DNA of 64,000 bases, from NCBI GenBank assembly GCA_964609825.1, contig CAZSSH010000011.1, positions 161,130 through 225,129 on the forward strand, in the 5' to 3' direction. Shown here piece after piece: positions 24,724-33,733 of the stretch. This stretch comes from CAZSSH01 sp964609825. GTDB lineage: Bacteria; Verrucomicrobiota; Lentisphaeria; Victivallales; Victivallaceae. The stretch's first letter is position 1. Every line of letters begins with the position of its first letter. The translations under genes were made by a program, and so were the position numbers. The notes beneath the pieces were generated by a model. That model was not told where the DNA came from and ran no database searches. It saw only the letters and a program-made list of their open reading frames with translations.

Positions 24724-26739
24724 TTATTTGGTAAAATTGTCATCAATAATATTGTTTTCGACCACGATATTGACCGCATTGCTTTGCGTCAGGACCGATG
24801 AGGTGACCGGGGCGGCGGCTTTGATGTTGTTGCCCAAGATTTTGACATCATCGGCACCGGTAATCAGGAATACCGGAAGTTTGCAGCCGGTCCCGTAGAG
24901 GTTGATTGTGTTGTCAAGGATTTTAATGTGTTCGTTATTCCACGGCGGCCCCGGGGGTAAGGCCGGAAGTTGCGGATTGATCCGTGATTGGAAGTTGAAT
25001 ACGGTTTTGGCATACGAGTTAAATTGGTTGCCCCGGATCAGGAGATTGCGCGGGAAGCGGGCCTCGCCTCCGGCGCGGTTGACCGGCTCCATCGCCATGT
25101 AAACGAGGGTATGACTGTTAAGCGAGTCATTGAAACGATTGTTGGTAACGTCAATGTTGCGGCCGCCTGCCAGGACTCTTGATACGCCGTGGTCAAAGGT
25201 GTTGCCGTCAATGACCAGCCCTTGCCACTCCCAGTCGGGCAAGGTTAAATTATCCGGGATTGCGGCGCTTTTGCTGTCGGCAAGTTTGGGCAACGTTTCG
25301 GCAAAGACGAGTTTGACCAGCGCGGGGTTGCCGTTGGCCGGAGCAATCAATTCATAGGATTGAAGCGTCAACTCCTGCGTGATGTTGCTTTGCCCGAGCG
25401 AGGAGAGCAACAGTCCGACGCGTTTGGTATTTTTCAGAAATTTTTCCGGCCAGATTTTGGCCGGAATATAAACGATGTTGTCCCGCTGCTCTGTTACCGG
25501 CGCCAGCCGGCCGTGAATATTGATGAAATCATCGCCCACATGATGGATTGTATTGCCGACGGCGTAGCCGCCGGAGCCGCTTTTAAAATACAAAGCGTCG
25601 GCGCACGTTGAGGCATATTCTCTGACCGGAGACTCCACCGTACATCCGGCAATGATCGGCATTTCGCTGTTAAAATTGTAAAAAGCGACCGCGGGCGAAG
25701 CCGTCAGCTTGATCCGCTCCAGCCGGGTATGGCTGGAGTGGTAATTGAGAATGCCGTGATTTACCCAGCTCCTTGCATAATAAGTGACATGCTGTCCTGC
25801 CCGGTAACGACCTGTTGCCGGTAAAAATTGCTTGAGTTCAAAACGGTAAAGGCGGTCGCCGATTTTGGTCACCTGAGGATTGATTTGATGGATGGCGTCA
25901 TTGGACAACTCCGGGCGGGTGCTGTCCGGCAAATGCCCCTCGGAGTAAAAACGCAGCAATCCTTTAAAGTCCCGCTCGGTGAAATAAGCAGCCAATGGGT
26001 CGCCTGAGCCGGGCTCGGTTTCCACTTCAACATAATTTTGGCCCGCGGTTTTAATGACGCCGCTTACGGTTAACGGCGGGGCATAATTGATTTCGAGATC
26101 GGTCAGGCGGATATTTTCGGAATTGATGATGTGTACGGCGGTGTCCCGGGGTGAGTTGATTAAGAGCCGGGTGCCGGGTTCGCCGGAAATTTGCAAATCT
26201 TTGCCCGTAATGATCAATGCGCCGGAGTTGTCCGGGTGGTAATCATCTGTGACAAACGATTGCTCCCATGGATTGAAATTGACCGCCAACTCCGGGTGGT
26301 ATTGTATTCGATAGGTCCCCTTGGGCAAAAATACCGAGCGCGTTTTTCCTGACAATGCGGCGGCAATGGCGCGGTGAATTGCTGCCGTGTCATCGGTTTG
26401 GCCGTCGCCGACGGCGCCGAAGTCGCGAACATTGAGCGCTCCCCCGGCCTTTAGGTCCGGTGACGTCAGCGCCCAGTTGATTTCGCCGTCGATGCGATTG
26501 AGCAACAGCTCAAGATCGGCTTTTTCGCTGGCCGCCCGGGCATGATTACCGTTGGCCTCATCCATTTTGATATCGTCTTTTATACGACCGATGATGTCAA
26601 ACTCGTGGCGCAGCCAATCCGCGATGAGGACATCCTTTTTTTCGACTTCCGGCATTTTCCCCCGCCATTGGGCGAGTTGATCGGCATTGCTCCAGAGGGG
26701 CAGCATCAGCAGCAAAAAGGTGAAATATGTATGTTTCAT
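24724..26739 (-). CDS. Secreted right-handed beta-helix protein (pectate lyase 3 superfamily)
   Basis: The 671-residue protein has a signal peptide (MKHTYFTFLLLMLPLWSNA). After a short helical segment the core begins with VRDFGAVGDGQTDDTAAIHRAI (residues about 103-124), the start motif of Pectate_lyase_3/GH28-like beta-helices. Successive short strands with Asn and Ile ladders then run to the C-terminus (VIDGNTFDHG, IDVTNNRFND, LLIRGNQFNS, IKILDNTINL). Substrate cannot be read; the fold serves polygalacturonases, epimerases and other enzymes. AAGGAG lies 9 bases before the ATG. It sits 12 bases after the pseudopilin stop and before the GH99-like gene. Confidence 0.85.
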   Translation of the reverse strand: MKHTYFTFLLLMLPLWSNADQLAQWRGKMPEVEKKDVLIADWLRHEFDIIGRIKDDIKMDEANGNHARAASEKADLELLLNRIDGEINWALTSPDLKAGGALNVRDFGAVGDGQTDDTAAIHRAIAAALSGKTRSVFLPKGTYRIQYHPELAVNFNPWEQSFVTDDYHPDNSGALIITGKDLQISGEPGTRLLINSPRDTAVHIINSENIRLTDLEINYAPPLTVSGVIKTAGQNYVEVETEPGSGDPLAAYFTERDFKGLLRFYSEGHLPDSTRPELSNDAIHQINPQVTKIGDRLYRFELKQFLPATGRYRAGQHVTYYARSWVNHGILNYHSSHTRLERIKLTASPAVAFYNFNSEMPIIAGCTVESPVREYASTCADALYFKSGSGGYAVGNTIHHVGDDFINIHGRLAPVTEQRDNIVYIPAKIWPEKFLKNTKRVGLLLSSLGQSNITQELTLQSYELIAPANGNPALVKLVFAETLPKLADSKSAAIPDNLTLPDWEWQGLVIDGNTFDHGVSRVLAGGRNIDVTNNRFNDSLNSHTLVYMAMEPVNRAGGEARFPRNLLIRGNQFNSYAKTVFNFQSRINPQLPALPPGPPWNNEHIKILDNTINLYGTGCKLPVFLITGADDVKILGNNIKAAAPVTSSVLTQSNAVNIVVENNIIDDNFTK

Positions 26740-26751
26740 TGCGGTCTCTCC

Positions 26752-27465
26752 TTAATAAATAATCGTGTCGCCAAACCATTTGTACTTCGGCTGCGACGAG
26801 AGCGTCGGCGACTGGATATCCGTAAAGGCGACGTGCATGTCCACAAAAAGAATCATGCTGGTCAATCTGCCGGACTGATGCCAGGTAAATTTACGCTGCG
26901 CCCCGGCCCAGGAGCTTTGGGTAAATAAATACATGGTTGCCTCGCCGGATAAAATGGTGACGCCGGGGCCTTTGACTTTGCCGGCCCGCCCGATGGCTTT
27001 GGCGGCATAAGAGCTGTTGTTTAAAAACTGATTAAAGGTGTAGCTGGTCGCCGCGGTCCTCCATACTTCGCCGTTGATGTTTACCGCCCGGTCGCGATTG
27101 TCGGACGGGCATTTAAGGATGGCGCCGTTACCGACATACTTGTAGAGCGGGCGGGTTTTGGGATCTTCCGAACCGGTCCAACCGGGCGCGTTTTGACCGA
27201 TATCAAATCCGCATGCCCCCCAATATCCGGTATTGGCCGGGATCGCGTCGTTATAGTCGGAAAAATACTGTGTCCATGCCAAACCTTGCTGTTTGACATT
27301 GTTTGTACAGGAAGATTTTTTTGCCGTTTCCCGAGCTTTGTTCAACGCCGGGAGCAGCATCGACGCCAGGATGGCGATGATTGCAATCACGACAAGGAGC
27401 TCGATCAGAGTAAATAACGATTGTTTGGGGCTGTAAATCCATCTGCTTAAGGTTATTGATTTCAT
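26752..27465 (-). CDS. Pseudopilin-like protein, second copy
   Basis: This 237-residue protein has the same prepilin signature as the gene at 10839-11537: FTLIELLVVIAIIAIL followed by ASMLLPALNKARETAKK, the shared stretch running over 30 identical residues. An 18-residue leader precedes it. The C-terminal region diverges: where the first copy has DGH, this one reads FVDMHVAF, a degenerate form. AAGGAGG sits about 9 bases upstream of the ATG. It heads the pectate-lyase/GH99-like operon and has its own promoter with an operator shared with the adjacent regulator. Likely membrane-anchored and processed by a prepilin peptidase not present here. Confidence 0.86.
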   Translation of the reverse strand: MKSITLSRWIYSPKQSLFTLIELLVVIAIIAILASMLLPALNKARETAKKSSCTNNVKQQGLAWTQYFSDYNDAIPANTGYWGACGFDIGQNAPGWTGSEDPKTRPLYKYVGNGAILKCPSDNRDRAVNINGEVWRTAATSYTFNQFLNNSSYAAKAIGRAGKVKGPGVTILSGEATMYLFTQSSWAGAQRKFTWHQSGRLTSMILFVDMHVAFTDIQSPTLSSQPKYKWFGDTIIY

Positions 27466-27490
27466 CGTCCAGAGTCCTCCTTGTGTTGGT

Positions 27491-27537
27491 TTTATATTAT
27501 ATGTTATAATTATACTACACTATAATATAAAAGTCAA
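27491..27537 (-). promoter_or_regulatory. Promoter-operator of the pseudopilin / pectate-lyase operon
   Basis: On the minus strand TTGACT (27532-27537) and TATAAT (27509-27514) are 17 bases apart, close to consensus. An inverted repeat flanks the -10: ACTATAATATAAA at 27519-27531, in the spacer, and TTTATATTATA at 27491-27501, over the expected start site. The same arrangement occurs before the GntR-like gene. Confidence 0.7.
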
Positions 27538-27566
27538 TATATATATCAAAAAAAGTGTAAATTTTT

Positions 27567-28610
27567 TTACCGGGTCTCTTTGACGGCAAGGATCAAAGAG
27601 TTGTGAGTGACATTGCCGTCGGCGCGGCAGCGGCGGATTTCCTGAATGCAGCGGGCTAAAACGGCGTCGGTCTCGAAGCCGAAGCGGCAGACGCCGGAGG
27701 CGGCCGCTTTGAGGGCGGGGAAGTTGACGTGTTGGGCGACTTTGACCTCTTTGCCCGGGGTGAGTCCAAGGTCGCGGAGGGTGGTCAACGTGACTTCGGC
27801 GAGGTTTTCGTTGGCGATGATGAGGCCGTCCGGGCGGGTGGAGTTGGTCATCAGCAAGCGGATAAGGTTGCCTCCCCAGTGGCCGGGGTCAAACTCCATC
27901 GAGAGGCCGAGCCGCCACTCCGGCGGCAGCGCGCCGCCTTGTTTGCGGGCGTGTTCTGCCAATTCGTCAGTACACTCGTAGGGCAATTGAATGTTGGCGA
28001 TCACCGCAATGTTGCGGGCTTTTTGCCGCCACAACTCATCGTAGCTTTGTTTTAAAAGACCGGCAAAATCTACCCAAACGGTGTTGACTCCGGGCAAATG
28101 GTCGGCGGTGACCGCGGCGCAAGGCATTTGGGCCGCCAGCAGCGGCGCAGTCAACCCTTCGTCAGGGGGATGCGGAAAAATGACTCCCGCCAGCCGCTGC
28201 TCGGCAACATCGTCAAGTAGTTGCCGGAAGTCGGGGCATTCGGCGTTTTCACAACTCAGATAATAATATTTGAGCTGTACTTTGAGTTGTTGCTCATATT
28301 GGTGTTTGCAACTGGTGAGCAAAGTCCAGAAAGTGTCCCAGCTGCCGGTGTTTTGGGGAGGCGCCGGAATGACGACGCCAAAGGTGTTTAAATTGGGCGG
28401 GTTATCAGCGACAAAGGTGCCGCTTTTGCCCGCGGCGACGATAAAATTGTCGTGCAGCAGCTCGTCCATCGCTTTTTGCAGAGTCACCACCGTGGTGCCG
28501 TAAAGCTCCACCATTTGAGTACGGGTCGGCAGCCGGTGCCCCGGCGGCCAGACGCCGAGCCGGATGTTGTCGCGGATGGTTTGGACAATGATCTGATATT
28601 TGGCGCTCAT
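27567..28610 (-). CDS. GntR-type HTH regulator with LacI-like effector domain
   Basis: Residues 1-68 are a winged-helix GntR domain (IRDNIRLGVWPPGHRLPTRTQM..., then TTVVTLQKAMDELLHDNFIVAAGKSGTFVAD, key residues Gly-x-x-Leu-Pro-Thr-Arg and Gly-x-Gly-Thr-Phe-Val). The rest, from about 75, resembles the periplasmic-binding-protein fold of LacI/GalR regulators (FGVVIPAPPQ, GVIFPHPPDEGL, PDGLIIANENLAEVTLTTLRDLGLTPGKEV). This GntR/LacI hybrid type (AraR-like) usually represses sugar-utilisation genes until an inducer binds. It lies 101 bases upstream of the pseudopilin operon and 55 bases after an MFS permease gene. Its own promoter carries the same inverted repeat as that operon, so autoregulation together with control of the downstream genes is a strong inference. 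Confidence 0.88.
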   Translation of the reverse strand: MSAKYQIIVQTIRDNIRLGVWPPGHRLPTRTQMVELYGTTVVTLQKAMDELLHDNFIVAAGKSGTFVADNPPNLNTFGVVIPAPPQNTGSWDTFWTLLTSCKHQYEQQLKVQLKYYYLSCENAECPDFRQLLDDVAEQRLAGVIFPHPPDEGLTAPLLAAQMPCAAVTADHLPGVNTVWVDFAGLLKQSYDELWRQKARNIAVIANIQLPYECTDELAEHARKQGGALPPEWRLGLSMEFDPGHWGGNLIRLLMTNSTRPDGLIIANENLAEVTLTTLRDLGLTPGKEVKVAQHVNFPALKAAASGVCRFGFETDAVLARCIQEIRRCRADGNVTHNSLILAVKETR

Positions 28611-28624
28611 GAGCGTGCTTTCTC

Positions 28625-28669
28625 TTTATATTATAGTTGGTAATATATCATACTATAATATAAAGTCAA
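28625..28669 (-). promoter_or_regulatory. Promoter-operator of the GntR-like regulator
   Basis: On the minus strand TTGACT (28664-28669) and TATATT (28642-28647) are 16 bases apart. A perfect 13-bp inverted repeat, TTTATATTATAGT (28625-28637) and ACTATAATATAAA (28652-28664), brackets the -10. The -35 overlaps the stop of the MFS gene. Confidence 0.72.
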
Positions 28670-29841
28670 GCGTGAGTCGGTTGTTTTTGTGCAGCCGGAC
28701 GGCAGAGCCATGCTTGCATCAAAATGATCAGGATTAAAAGCGAGCCCAAGAGCCACGGCAGGAGCTCAAAGCTGATCCGGGTGTAGAGCCAGCCCTGAAT
28801 CGTCGGCAAAATCAGAATCCCGAGGCATGCCGAACTCATCTGAAAGCCGATGAGCCGCGTCCCCTCCGCTCCGGCAAACCGCGTCGGCGTAATGTGCATC
28901 ATTGAGGGGTAAATCGGAGCGAGGCCGAGCCCGGCGAGGATCAAGGCCGCCTGATTGAGCCAAGTGTAGCCGCCGAAGCCGAGAAGGACAATGCCCAAAA
29001 ATGCAAGCGTCAACCCAATTAAAATCAGCCGTCCGGTGTCGATGTATTTGGCGATCACCCCGGCCAAAAAGCGCCCGGCGGTCAAGGAGCCCCAAAACAT
29101 GGTCACCGCAAACCCGGCCGCTTCGAGTGAGTACCCGCGGGACAATAAAAAGCTGGCCGCCCACAGCCCGCAACCGAACTCGACCCCGGTATAGCACAAA
29201 AAAGAGAAGCAGCTGGCGTAGGCTTTAACATGGCGAAAGACGCTGAGGTAATGCCCCTCGGGCGGCGATTGATGCGCAGGCTCTTTGGCTTTGTCCCACC
29301 AGTTGCGGGTACCGAAAAAGAGCAAGGCCAAAGTGAGCTGGATGCCGCCGATGGTAAAGTAGGCACAGCGCCAGCTTAAATCGTGGGCCAGATACAAGGT
29401 GGTGATCAAAGGCCCCGCGGTGGCGCCGATGCCCCAGCAACAGTGGAGAAAATTCATGTGCCGGTTGGAGTAGTGCCGTGCCACATAATTGTTGAGCCCG
29501 GCGTCCACCGCGCCGCCGCCCAAGCCGAGCGGGACGGCCAGCAGCAAAATTACCCAAACCGTGCCGGTCGCGCCGCAGGCGGCCAAGGCGCTGCCGGTAA
29601 AGAGGGTGCTTGCGGTCAAGACTTGGGCAGTGGTGAATTTTTGCAGCACTTTGCCGCTCAAAAAGCCGGAAATCCCGGAGCCGGTCATGATCAAGGCGGT
29701 CAGCACTCCGGCGAGCTCGAGGGGTTGGTCAAAGTCGAGGCGCATTTTGGGCCACGCGACCCCTAAAATGGTATCCGGCAATCCGAGACTGATAAAAGCA
29801 AGGTAAATCAGGGCCAACAACAACAAAGGGTGCGTTTTCAT
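28666..29841 (-). CDS. MFS transporter, FucP/YbjJ-like sugar permease type
   Basis: The 391-residue protein has about twelve membrane spans. Early motifs are FISLGLPDTILGVAWP and the loop SGFLSGKVLQKF, with GLGGGAVDAGLNNYVARHYS at span 4-5, the pattern of fucose-permease-like major facilitator proteins. LNNYV and the FLHCCWGIGATAGP stretch fit this subgroup. The cytoplasmic tail is short. The substrate is probably a monosaccharide or small glycoside released by the nearby enzymes; this is inferred from its position before the GntR-like gene and the pectate-lyase/GH99-like operon. No clear ribosome site precedes the ATG. Confidence 0.85.
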   Translation of the reverse strand: MKTHPLLLLALIYLAFISLGLPDTILGVAWPKMRLDFDQPLELAGVLTALIMTGSGISGFLSGKVLQKFTTAQVLTASTLFTGSALAACGATGTVWVILLLAVPLGLGGGAVDAGLNNYVARHYSNRHMNFLHCCWGIGATAGPLITTLYLAHDLSWRCAYFTIGGIQLTLALLFFGTRNWWDKAKEPAHQSPPEGHYLSVFRHVKAYASCFSFLCYTGVEFGCGLWAASFLLSRGYSLEAAGFAVTMFWGSLTAGRFLAGVIAKYIDTGRLILIGLTLAFLGIVLLGFGGYTWLNQAALILAGLGLAPIYPSMMHITPTRFAGAEGTRLIGFQMSSACLGILILPTIQGWLYTRISFELLPWLLGSLLILIILMQAWLCRPAAQKQPTHA

Positions 29842-29883
29842 ATTCGGGGCAAAAATGTTTTCAGTGATTGTGTTAAAAATGAT

Positions 29884-29912
29884 AATATATCACTCTGAGG
29901 CTCAAAAAACAA
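29884..29912 (-). promoter_or_regulatory. Candidate promoter of the MFS gene
   Basis: Minus strand TTGTTT (29907-29912), 17-base spacer, TATATT (29884-29889). Confidence 0.45.
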
Positions 29913-29953
29913 ATTAGTTTTTGGTGAGATTGCCGCAACTTGCGCAAAATAAA

Positions 29954-29981
29954 TTGCATAATTAAAAATGTGCTGTATATT
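29954..29981 (+). promoter_or_regulatory. Candidate promoter of the ppx-ppk operon
   Basis: TTGCAT (29954-29959), 16-base spacer, TATATT (29976-29981). An open frame begins upstream of this at a TTG, but the promoter position supports the later start at 30027. Confidence 0.45.
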
Positions 29982-30026
29982 ATCCCCGTCAGCTTATTAT
30001 TACTTTGCGGAGAAGATACGATAATT

Positions 30027-31571
30027 ATGAAAAGACCCAAGCGCCCGTTTCAGGCCGGGGTGATCGATGTTGGCGCACACTCGGTCAGACTCGATATTTT
30101 TGAAGTAGCCAAAGATGGCTCGATTACCTTGTTGGAGAATCTTTCGCGGTCGGTCAACCTCGGTTTCGACGTTTTCCGGCAAGGGCTGGTTTCGTCCGAG
30201 AACTTGAGTTTGCTCTCCTCGGTGATGACCGATTTTGCCAAAAAACTTGACGAGTACGGCATCACCTTTTACCGGGTGGTGGCAACGAGCGCCATCCGTG
30301 AAGCCTTTAACCGCGAATTGGTGATCAACCGCGTCAAAAATGACTCCAGATTGGAGATGCAGATTCTGGAGAGCCAGGAGGAGATACGCATTACCTTTTT
30401 GTCGATGCGTGAAACCTTGGCGCAGACGCTCAAGTTTGACGAGCTTCGCGGGCTTTGTCTGGTGCTGGGCTCGGGCTCACTCCTGTTGAGTTACTTTGAG
30501 GACGGGCTGATGAAGTTTTGCGAAGAAATCCCGATCGGGACGTACCGCTTGGTCGACGCTTTGGGCCACAGCAATATCACCATTGAGCAGTTGATCGAGA
30601 CGCTGGAGTCACAGGACATTCGCCAGCGTTTGTTTGAGAGCGTCGGGATCACCAAAGATACCCCTTTGTCCTTGATCGCCATGGGGGCCTCGGTGCGGAC
30701 ATTGGTCGGCGCCGACCCGGCCGACGACCAGATGATCCAAATGAGCGCCGATAAACTTGGTAAACTGGCGCAGCATGCGATGAACAGCGATTTGTCCAAG
30801 CTCTCCACGGAGCTCAAGCTCAATGAGGGGGCGGCGGTGAGCATCAAGCATTGCGGTACGATTTTGGCGTGGTTCCGCGATTTGTTTTGCTGCTCCGACT
30901 TTATTTGCCCGTGTACCACCACCCGCAAGGCGTTGATCGACGATCTGGTGCGCCGGAGCGATGACGAAAATAACATCCGCGACCCCTTTCATCTTGATGT
31001 CATCGCCTGCTGCTATGCTTTGGGGCGCAAATACGGCTTTGATGCCGGACACGCGGGGGCGGTGGCGGATCTTTGCGGCAAAATTTTGCAGAAACTCAAG
31101 CGCGGCTTTGACTTTGATCCGCGCGCCGGGGTGATGCTTGAGATTGCCGCATTGCTGCACGACATCGGCCGCTTTGTCGACACGAGACAGCATCACAAGC
31201 ACTCGTTTTATTTGATTGACAATATGATGATCCCCGGGATCAGTCAGGCGGAGAAAAAAATCATTGCCCTCGTGGCCCGCTATCACCGGCGCTCGGCGCC
31301 GCGCGAGTCCCACACCGATTACATGTCGCTGGGGGCCGAGGACAAGGTGACGGTCTTAAAGTTGTCGGCGATTTTGCGGGCGGCGGACGCACTGGATTGC
31401 TCGCGGCACGAGCGCTTCCGCGATGTTAAAATCGCCTTGCACGGCCACGAGCTGGTGTTTCAGGTCGAAGACTTTGGCGACTTGCGGGCCGAGCGCGCGT
31501 ATTTAAAGCTCAAGGGCGATATGTTTGGCGACGTTTACGGGCTCGATTTAAAGGTAACTGAGGCAAAATAA
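30027..31571 (+). CDS. Ppx/GppA phosphatase with C-terminal HD domain
   Basis: The 514-residue protein belongs to the exopolyphosphatase / guanosine pentaphosphatase family, which removes terminal phosphate from polyphosphate or pppGpp. The N-terminal actin-like ATPase fold starts at GVIDVGAHSVRLDIFEV (usual form DIGSNSVRL), with VVATSAIREAFNR and LVLGSGSLLLSYFEDG as phosphate-loop regions; GSGS replaces the usual GGGS. An HD domain starts around 330, with ALLHDIGRFVDTRQHHKHS. I place the start at the ATG at 30027, before MKRPKRPFQ; the in-frame upstream codons lie in the promoter. Polyphosphate kinase follows 4 bases later, so the operon sets polyphosphate turnover. Confidence 0.88.
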   Translation: MKRPKRPFQAGVIDVGAHSVRLDIFEVAKDGSITLLENLSRSVNLGFDVFRQGLVSSENLSLLSSVMTDFAKKLDEYGITFYRVVATSAIREAFNRELVINRVKNDSRLEMQILESQEEIRITFLSMRETLAQTLKFDELRGLCLVLGSGSLLLSYFEDGLMKFCEEIPIGTYRLVDALGHSNITIEQLIETLESQDIRQRLFESVGITKDTPLSLIAMGASVRTLVGADPADDQMIQMSADKLGKLAQHAMNSDLSKLSTELKLNEGAAVSIKHCGTILAWFRDLFCCSDFICPCTTTRKALIDDLVRRSDDENNIRDPFHLDVIACCYALGRKYGFDAGHAGAVADLCGKILQKLKRGFDFDPRAGVMLEIAALLHDIGRFVDTRQHHKHSFYLIDNMMIPGISQAEKKIIALVARYHRRSAPRESHTDYMSLGAEDKVTVLKLSAILRAADALDCSRHERFRDVKIALHGHELVFQVEDFGDLRAERAYLKLKGDMFGDVYGLDLKVTEAK

Positions 31572-31575
31572 GCAT

Positions 31576-33678
31576 ATGAAAAACGAAAAAGAACTTTTTA
31601 TCAGCCGCGAATTGAGCTGGCTTGATTTCAACGCCCGGGTGCTCGACGAGGCGTTTTGCACCGCCAACCCGTTGTTGGAGCGCTTGAAATTCATCGCGAT
31701 TTTCAGCAGCAACCTCGACGAATTTTTTATGGTGCGCATCGCCGGGTTGCGGCAATTGGTCGCCATCGGCAACGATCTGCCGGATGCCGCCGGCAACCGC
31801 TCGAGTGAGCAACTCAAGCTCTGCCGCAAAAAAATCGACAAGCTTCTCAAAAAGCAGCAGCGCTGTTTGTTGGACGATCTGTTGGTCCAGCTGGAGGGGC
31901 AAAGTGTCAAAATTTGCAAATTGGACCAGCTTTCGGCGATTGCCCGGACGGAGAGTGCGGCCTATTTCCGCAACCAGATTTTGCCCGTATTGACCCCGCT
32001 GGCGGTGGACGGGGCGCACCCGTTTCCGATTTTGACTTCGGGTGCGATTGAGATTGCCGTCCGGATGCATGCGCCGCACAAAGAGGAAACGGTTTACGCC
32101 TTTGTCGAAGTGCCGGAGGTGTTGCCACGTTTTATCCCGATCCGGAGCGCGGACAATGTCAAAACCTTTGTCCTGCTCGAAGATTTGATCATGGACAACC
32201 TCTCCGAGCTTTTTGCCGGGTGTGAGATCATCGACTTTTTCCCGTTTCGGGTGACCCGTGACATGGATTTCTCAGTCGAGGACGACGGCGCTGAGGACTT
32301 GATGCGCAGCATTGAGAAAAAACTTTTGCAGCGCCGTCAGCGCGACTGCATCCGCCTTGAGTTTCCGACCGATACCAAAGGTAAATTACTGGACTGGCTC
32401 AAGGAGCAATTTGAGCTCGATGAGCAGTTTTGCTACCCGGTGCGCGGGCCGTTGCATTTGAAGCAGCTGTTTGAGCTCATCGGCAAGGTGCAAAAGCCGG
32501 AGCTGTTGGAGGCCAGCTGGCTCCCGTTGATGCCGGAAGTCTTTTCCGCGTATCCCTCGACCTTTGCCGCGATTGCCGCCAAAGGGCCGATTTTGGTTGC
32601 GCCTCCCTATCACTCGTTTGCGCCAATTATCAAACTTTTGGAGGAGGCGGCCAACGACCCGGATGTGCTGGCCATCAAGCAGACGCTTTACCGCGTCGGC
32701 GGTAACTCGCCGGTGGTGAGCGCATTGCGCCGCGCCGCCGAAAACGGCAAACAGGTGTCGGTGGTGGTTGAGCTCAAAGCCCGCTTTGACGAGGGCAACA
32801 ATATCGCTTGGGCGCGGCTTTTGGAGGAGTCGGGGGTGCATGTGATTTACGGCGTCTCGGGACTCAAAGTGCACTGCAAGGCTCTGATGATCGTCCGCCG
32901 CGAGGAGGGGGCGATCCGCCGCTACGTGCATTTGTCGACCGGCAACTACAATGACAAGACGGCGACGCTTTACACCGACTTGGGGATCATGACCACCGAT
33001 GAGGATTTGTGCTTTGACGTGGCCAATCTTTTCAACGTGCTCACCGGGTACTCGGCGCCGCCGGCCTCGTGGCGCAAGATTTCGGCTTCGCCGTTTGACA
33101 TGCGCCACCGGTTGTCGGAGTTGATTGAGCGCGAAATCGCCCACACTTCGCCCGATGCGCCGGGACGGATCATCGCCAAAATGAACAGTCTCTCCGATAT
33201 CGACATCGTCCGTTTGCTCCATAAGGCAGCCGACGCCGGAGTGGAGATTGATCTCATTGTCCGCGGCATTTGCTGTTACCGGCCCAAGCCGGGGCAGGAC
33301 AACGTCCGGGTGATCAGCATTGTCGACCGCTTTTTGGAGCATACCCGGGCCTTTTATTTCCGCAACGGGGGTGCCGAGGAGTATTATCTGGCCAGCGCCG
33401 ACTGGATGTTTCGCAACCTTGACCGCCGGGTCGAGCTGTTGTTTCCGATTGAGGATGAGAAACTGCGCGCGGTGATCATGGATCTGCTTAAAATGCAGCT
33501 CAACGACTGCGAAAAAAGCCGCCGCTTGCTCGCCTCCGGGGTTTATACCAAGGCTTTGCCGGAGGAACACACCGAGTTTCGGAGCCAAGAAAACGCCTAC
33601 CGTTACTTTAAGCGGCTCGAGGCCGAGGCGCGCAGTATGGTGACGGCGGACGCGTTTACAATTTTTTCGTCAAAATAG
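31576..33678 (+). CDS. ppk1: Polyphosphate kinase 1
   Basis: Ppk1 polymerises the gamma phosphate of ATP into polyphosphate, reversibly, at the membrane periphery. The 700-residue length is typical. It opens with ISRELSWLDFNARVLDEA, continues with SNLDEFFMVRIAGL, and has the catalytic phospho-histidine in YVHLSTGNYND and the second histidine in FLEHTRAFYF. KQTLYRVGGNSP, LKARFDEGNNI and SADWMFRNLDRRVELLFPI are further family landmarks. It follows Ppx/GppA by 4 bases. No PhoB-like box was looked for systematically. Intact. Confidence 0.96.
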   Translation: MKNEKELFISRELSWLDFNARVLDEAFCTANPLLERLKFIAIFSSNLDEFFMVRIAGLRQLVAIGNDLPDAAGNRSSEQLKLCRKKIDKLLKKQQRCLLDDLLVQLEGQSVKICKLDQLSAIARTESAAYFRNQILPVLTPLAVDGAHPFPILTSGAIEIAVRMHAPHKEETVYAFVEVPEVLPRFIPIRSADNVKTFVLLEDLIMDNLSELFAGCEIIDFFPFRVTRDMDFSVEDDGAEDLMRSIEKKLLQRRQRDCIRLEFPTDTKGKLLDWLKEQFELDEQFCYPVRGPLHLKQLFELIGKVQKPELLEASWLPLMPEVFSAYPSTFAAIAAKGPILVAPPYHSFAPIIKLLEEAANDPDVLAIKQTLYRVGGNSPVVSALRRAAENGKQVSVVVELKARFDEGNNIAWARLLEESGVHVIYGVSGLKVHCKALMIVRREEGAIRRYVHLSTGNYNDKTATLYTDLGIMTTDEDLCFDVANLFNVLTGYSAPPASWRKISASPFDMRHRLSELIEREIAHTSPDAPGRIIAKMNSLSDIDIVRLLHKAADAGVEIDLIVRGICCYRPKPGQDNVRVISIVDRFLEHTRAFYFRNGGAEEYYLASADWMFRNLDRRVELLFPIEDEKLRAVIMDLLKMQLNDCEKSRRLLASGVYTKALPEEHTEFRSQENAYRYFKRLEAEARSMVTADAFTIFSSK

Positions 33679-33733
33679 CGTGTGTTTTGCCTGCCAATGC
33701 ATTTGATTATTGGCGTTTTGGTGTTAGATTAAT

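Noticed and set aside
29940..30026. In-frame 29-codon extension of the Ppx/GppA gene from a TTG
   Set aside because: It covers a good -35/-10 pair and gives a hydrophobic leader unlike this cytoplasmic family.
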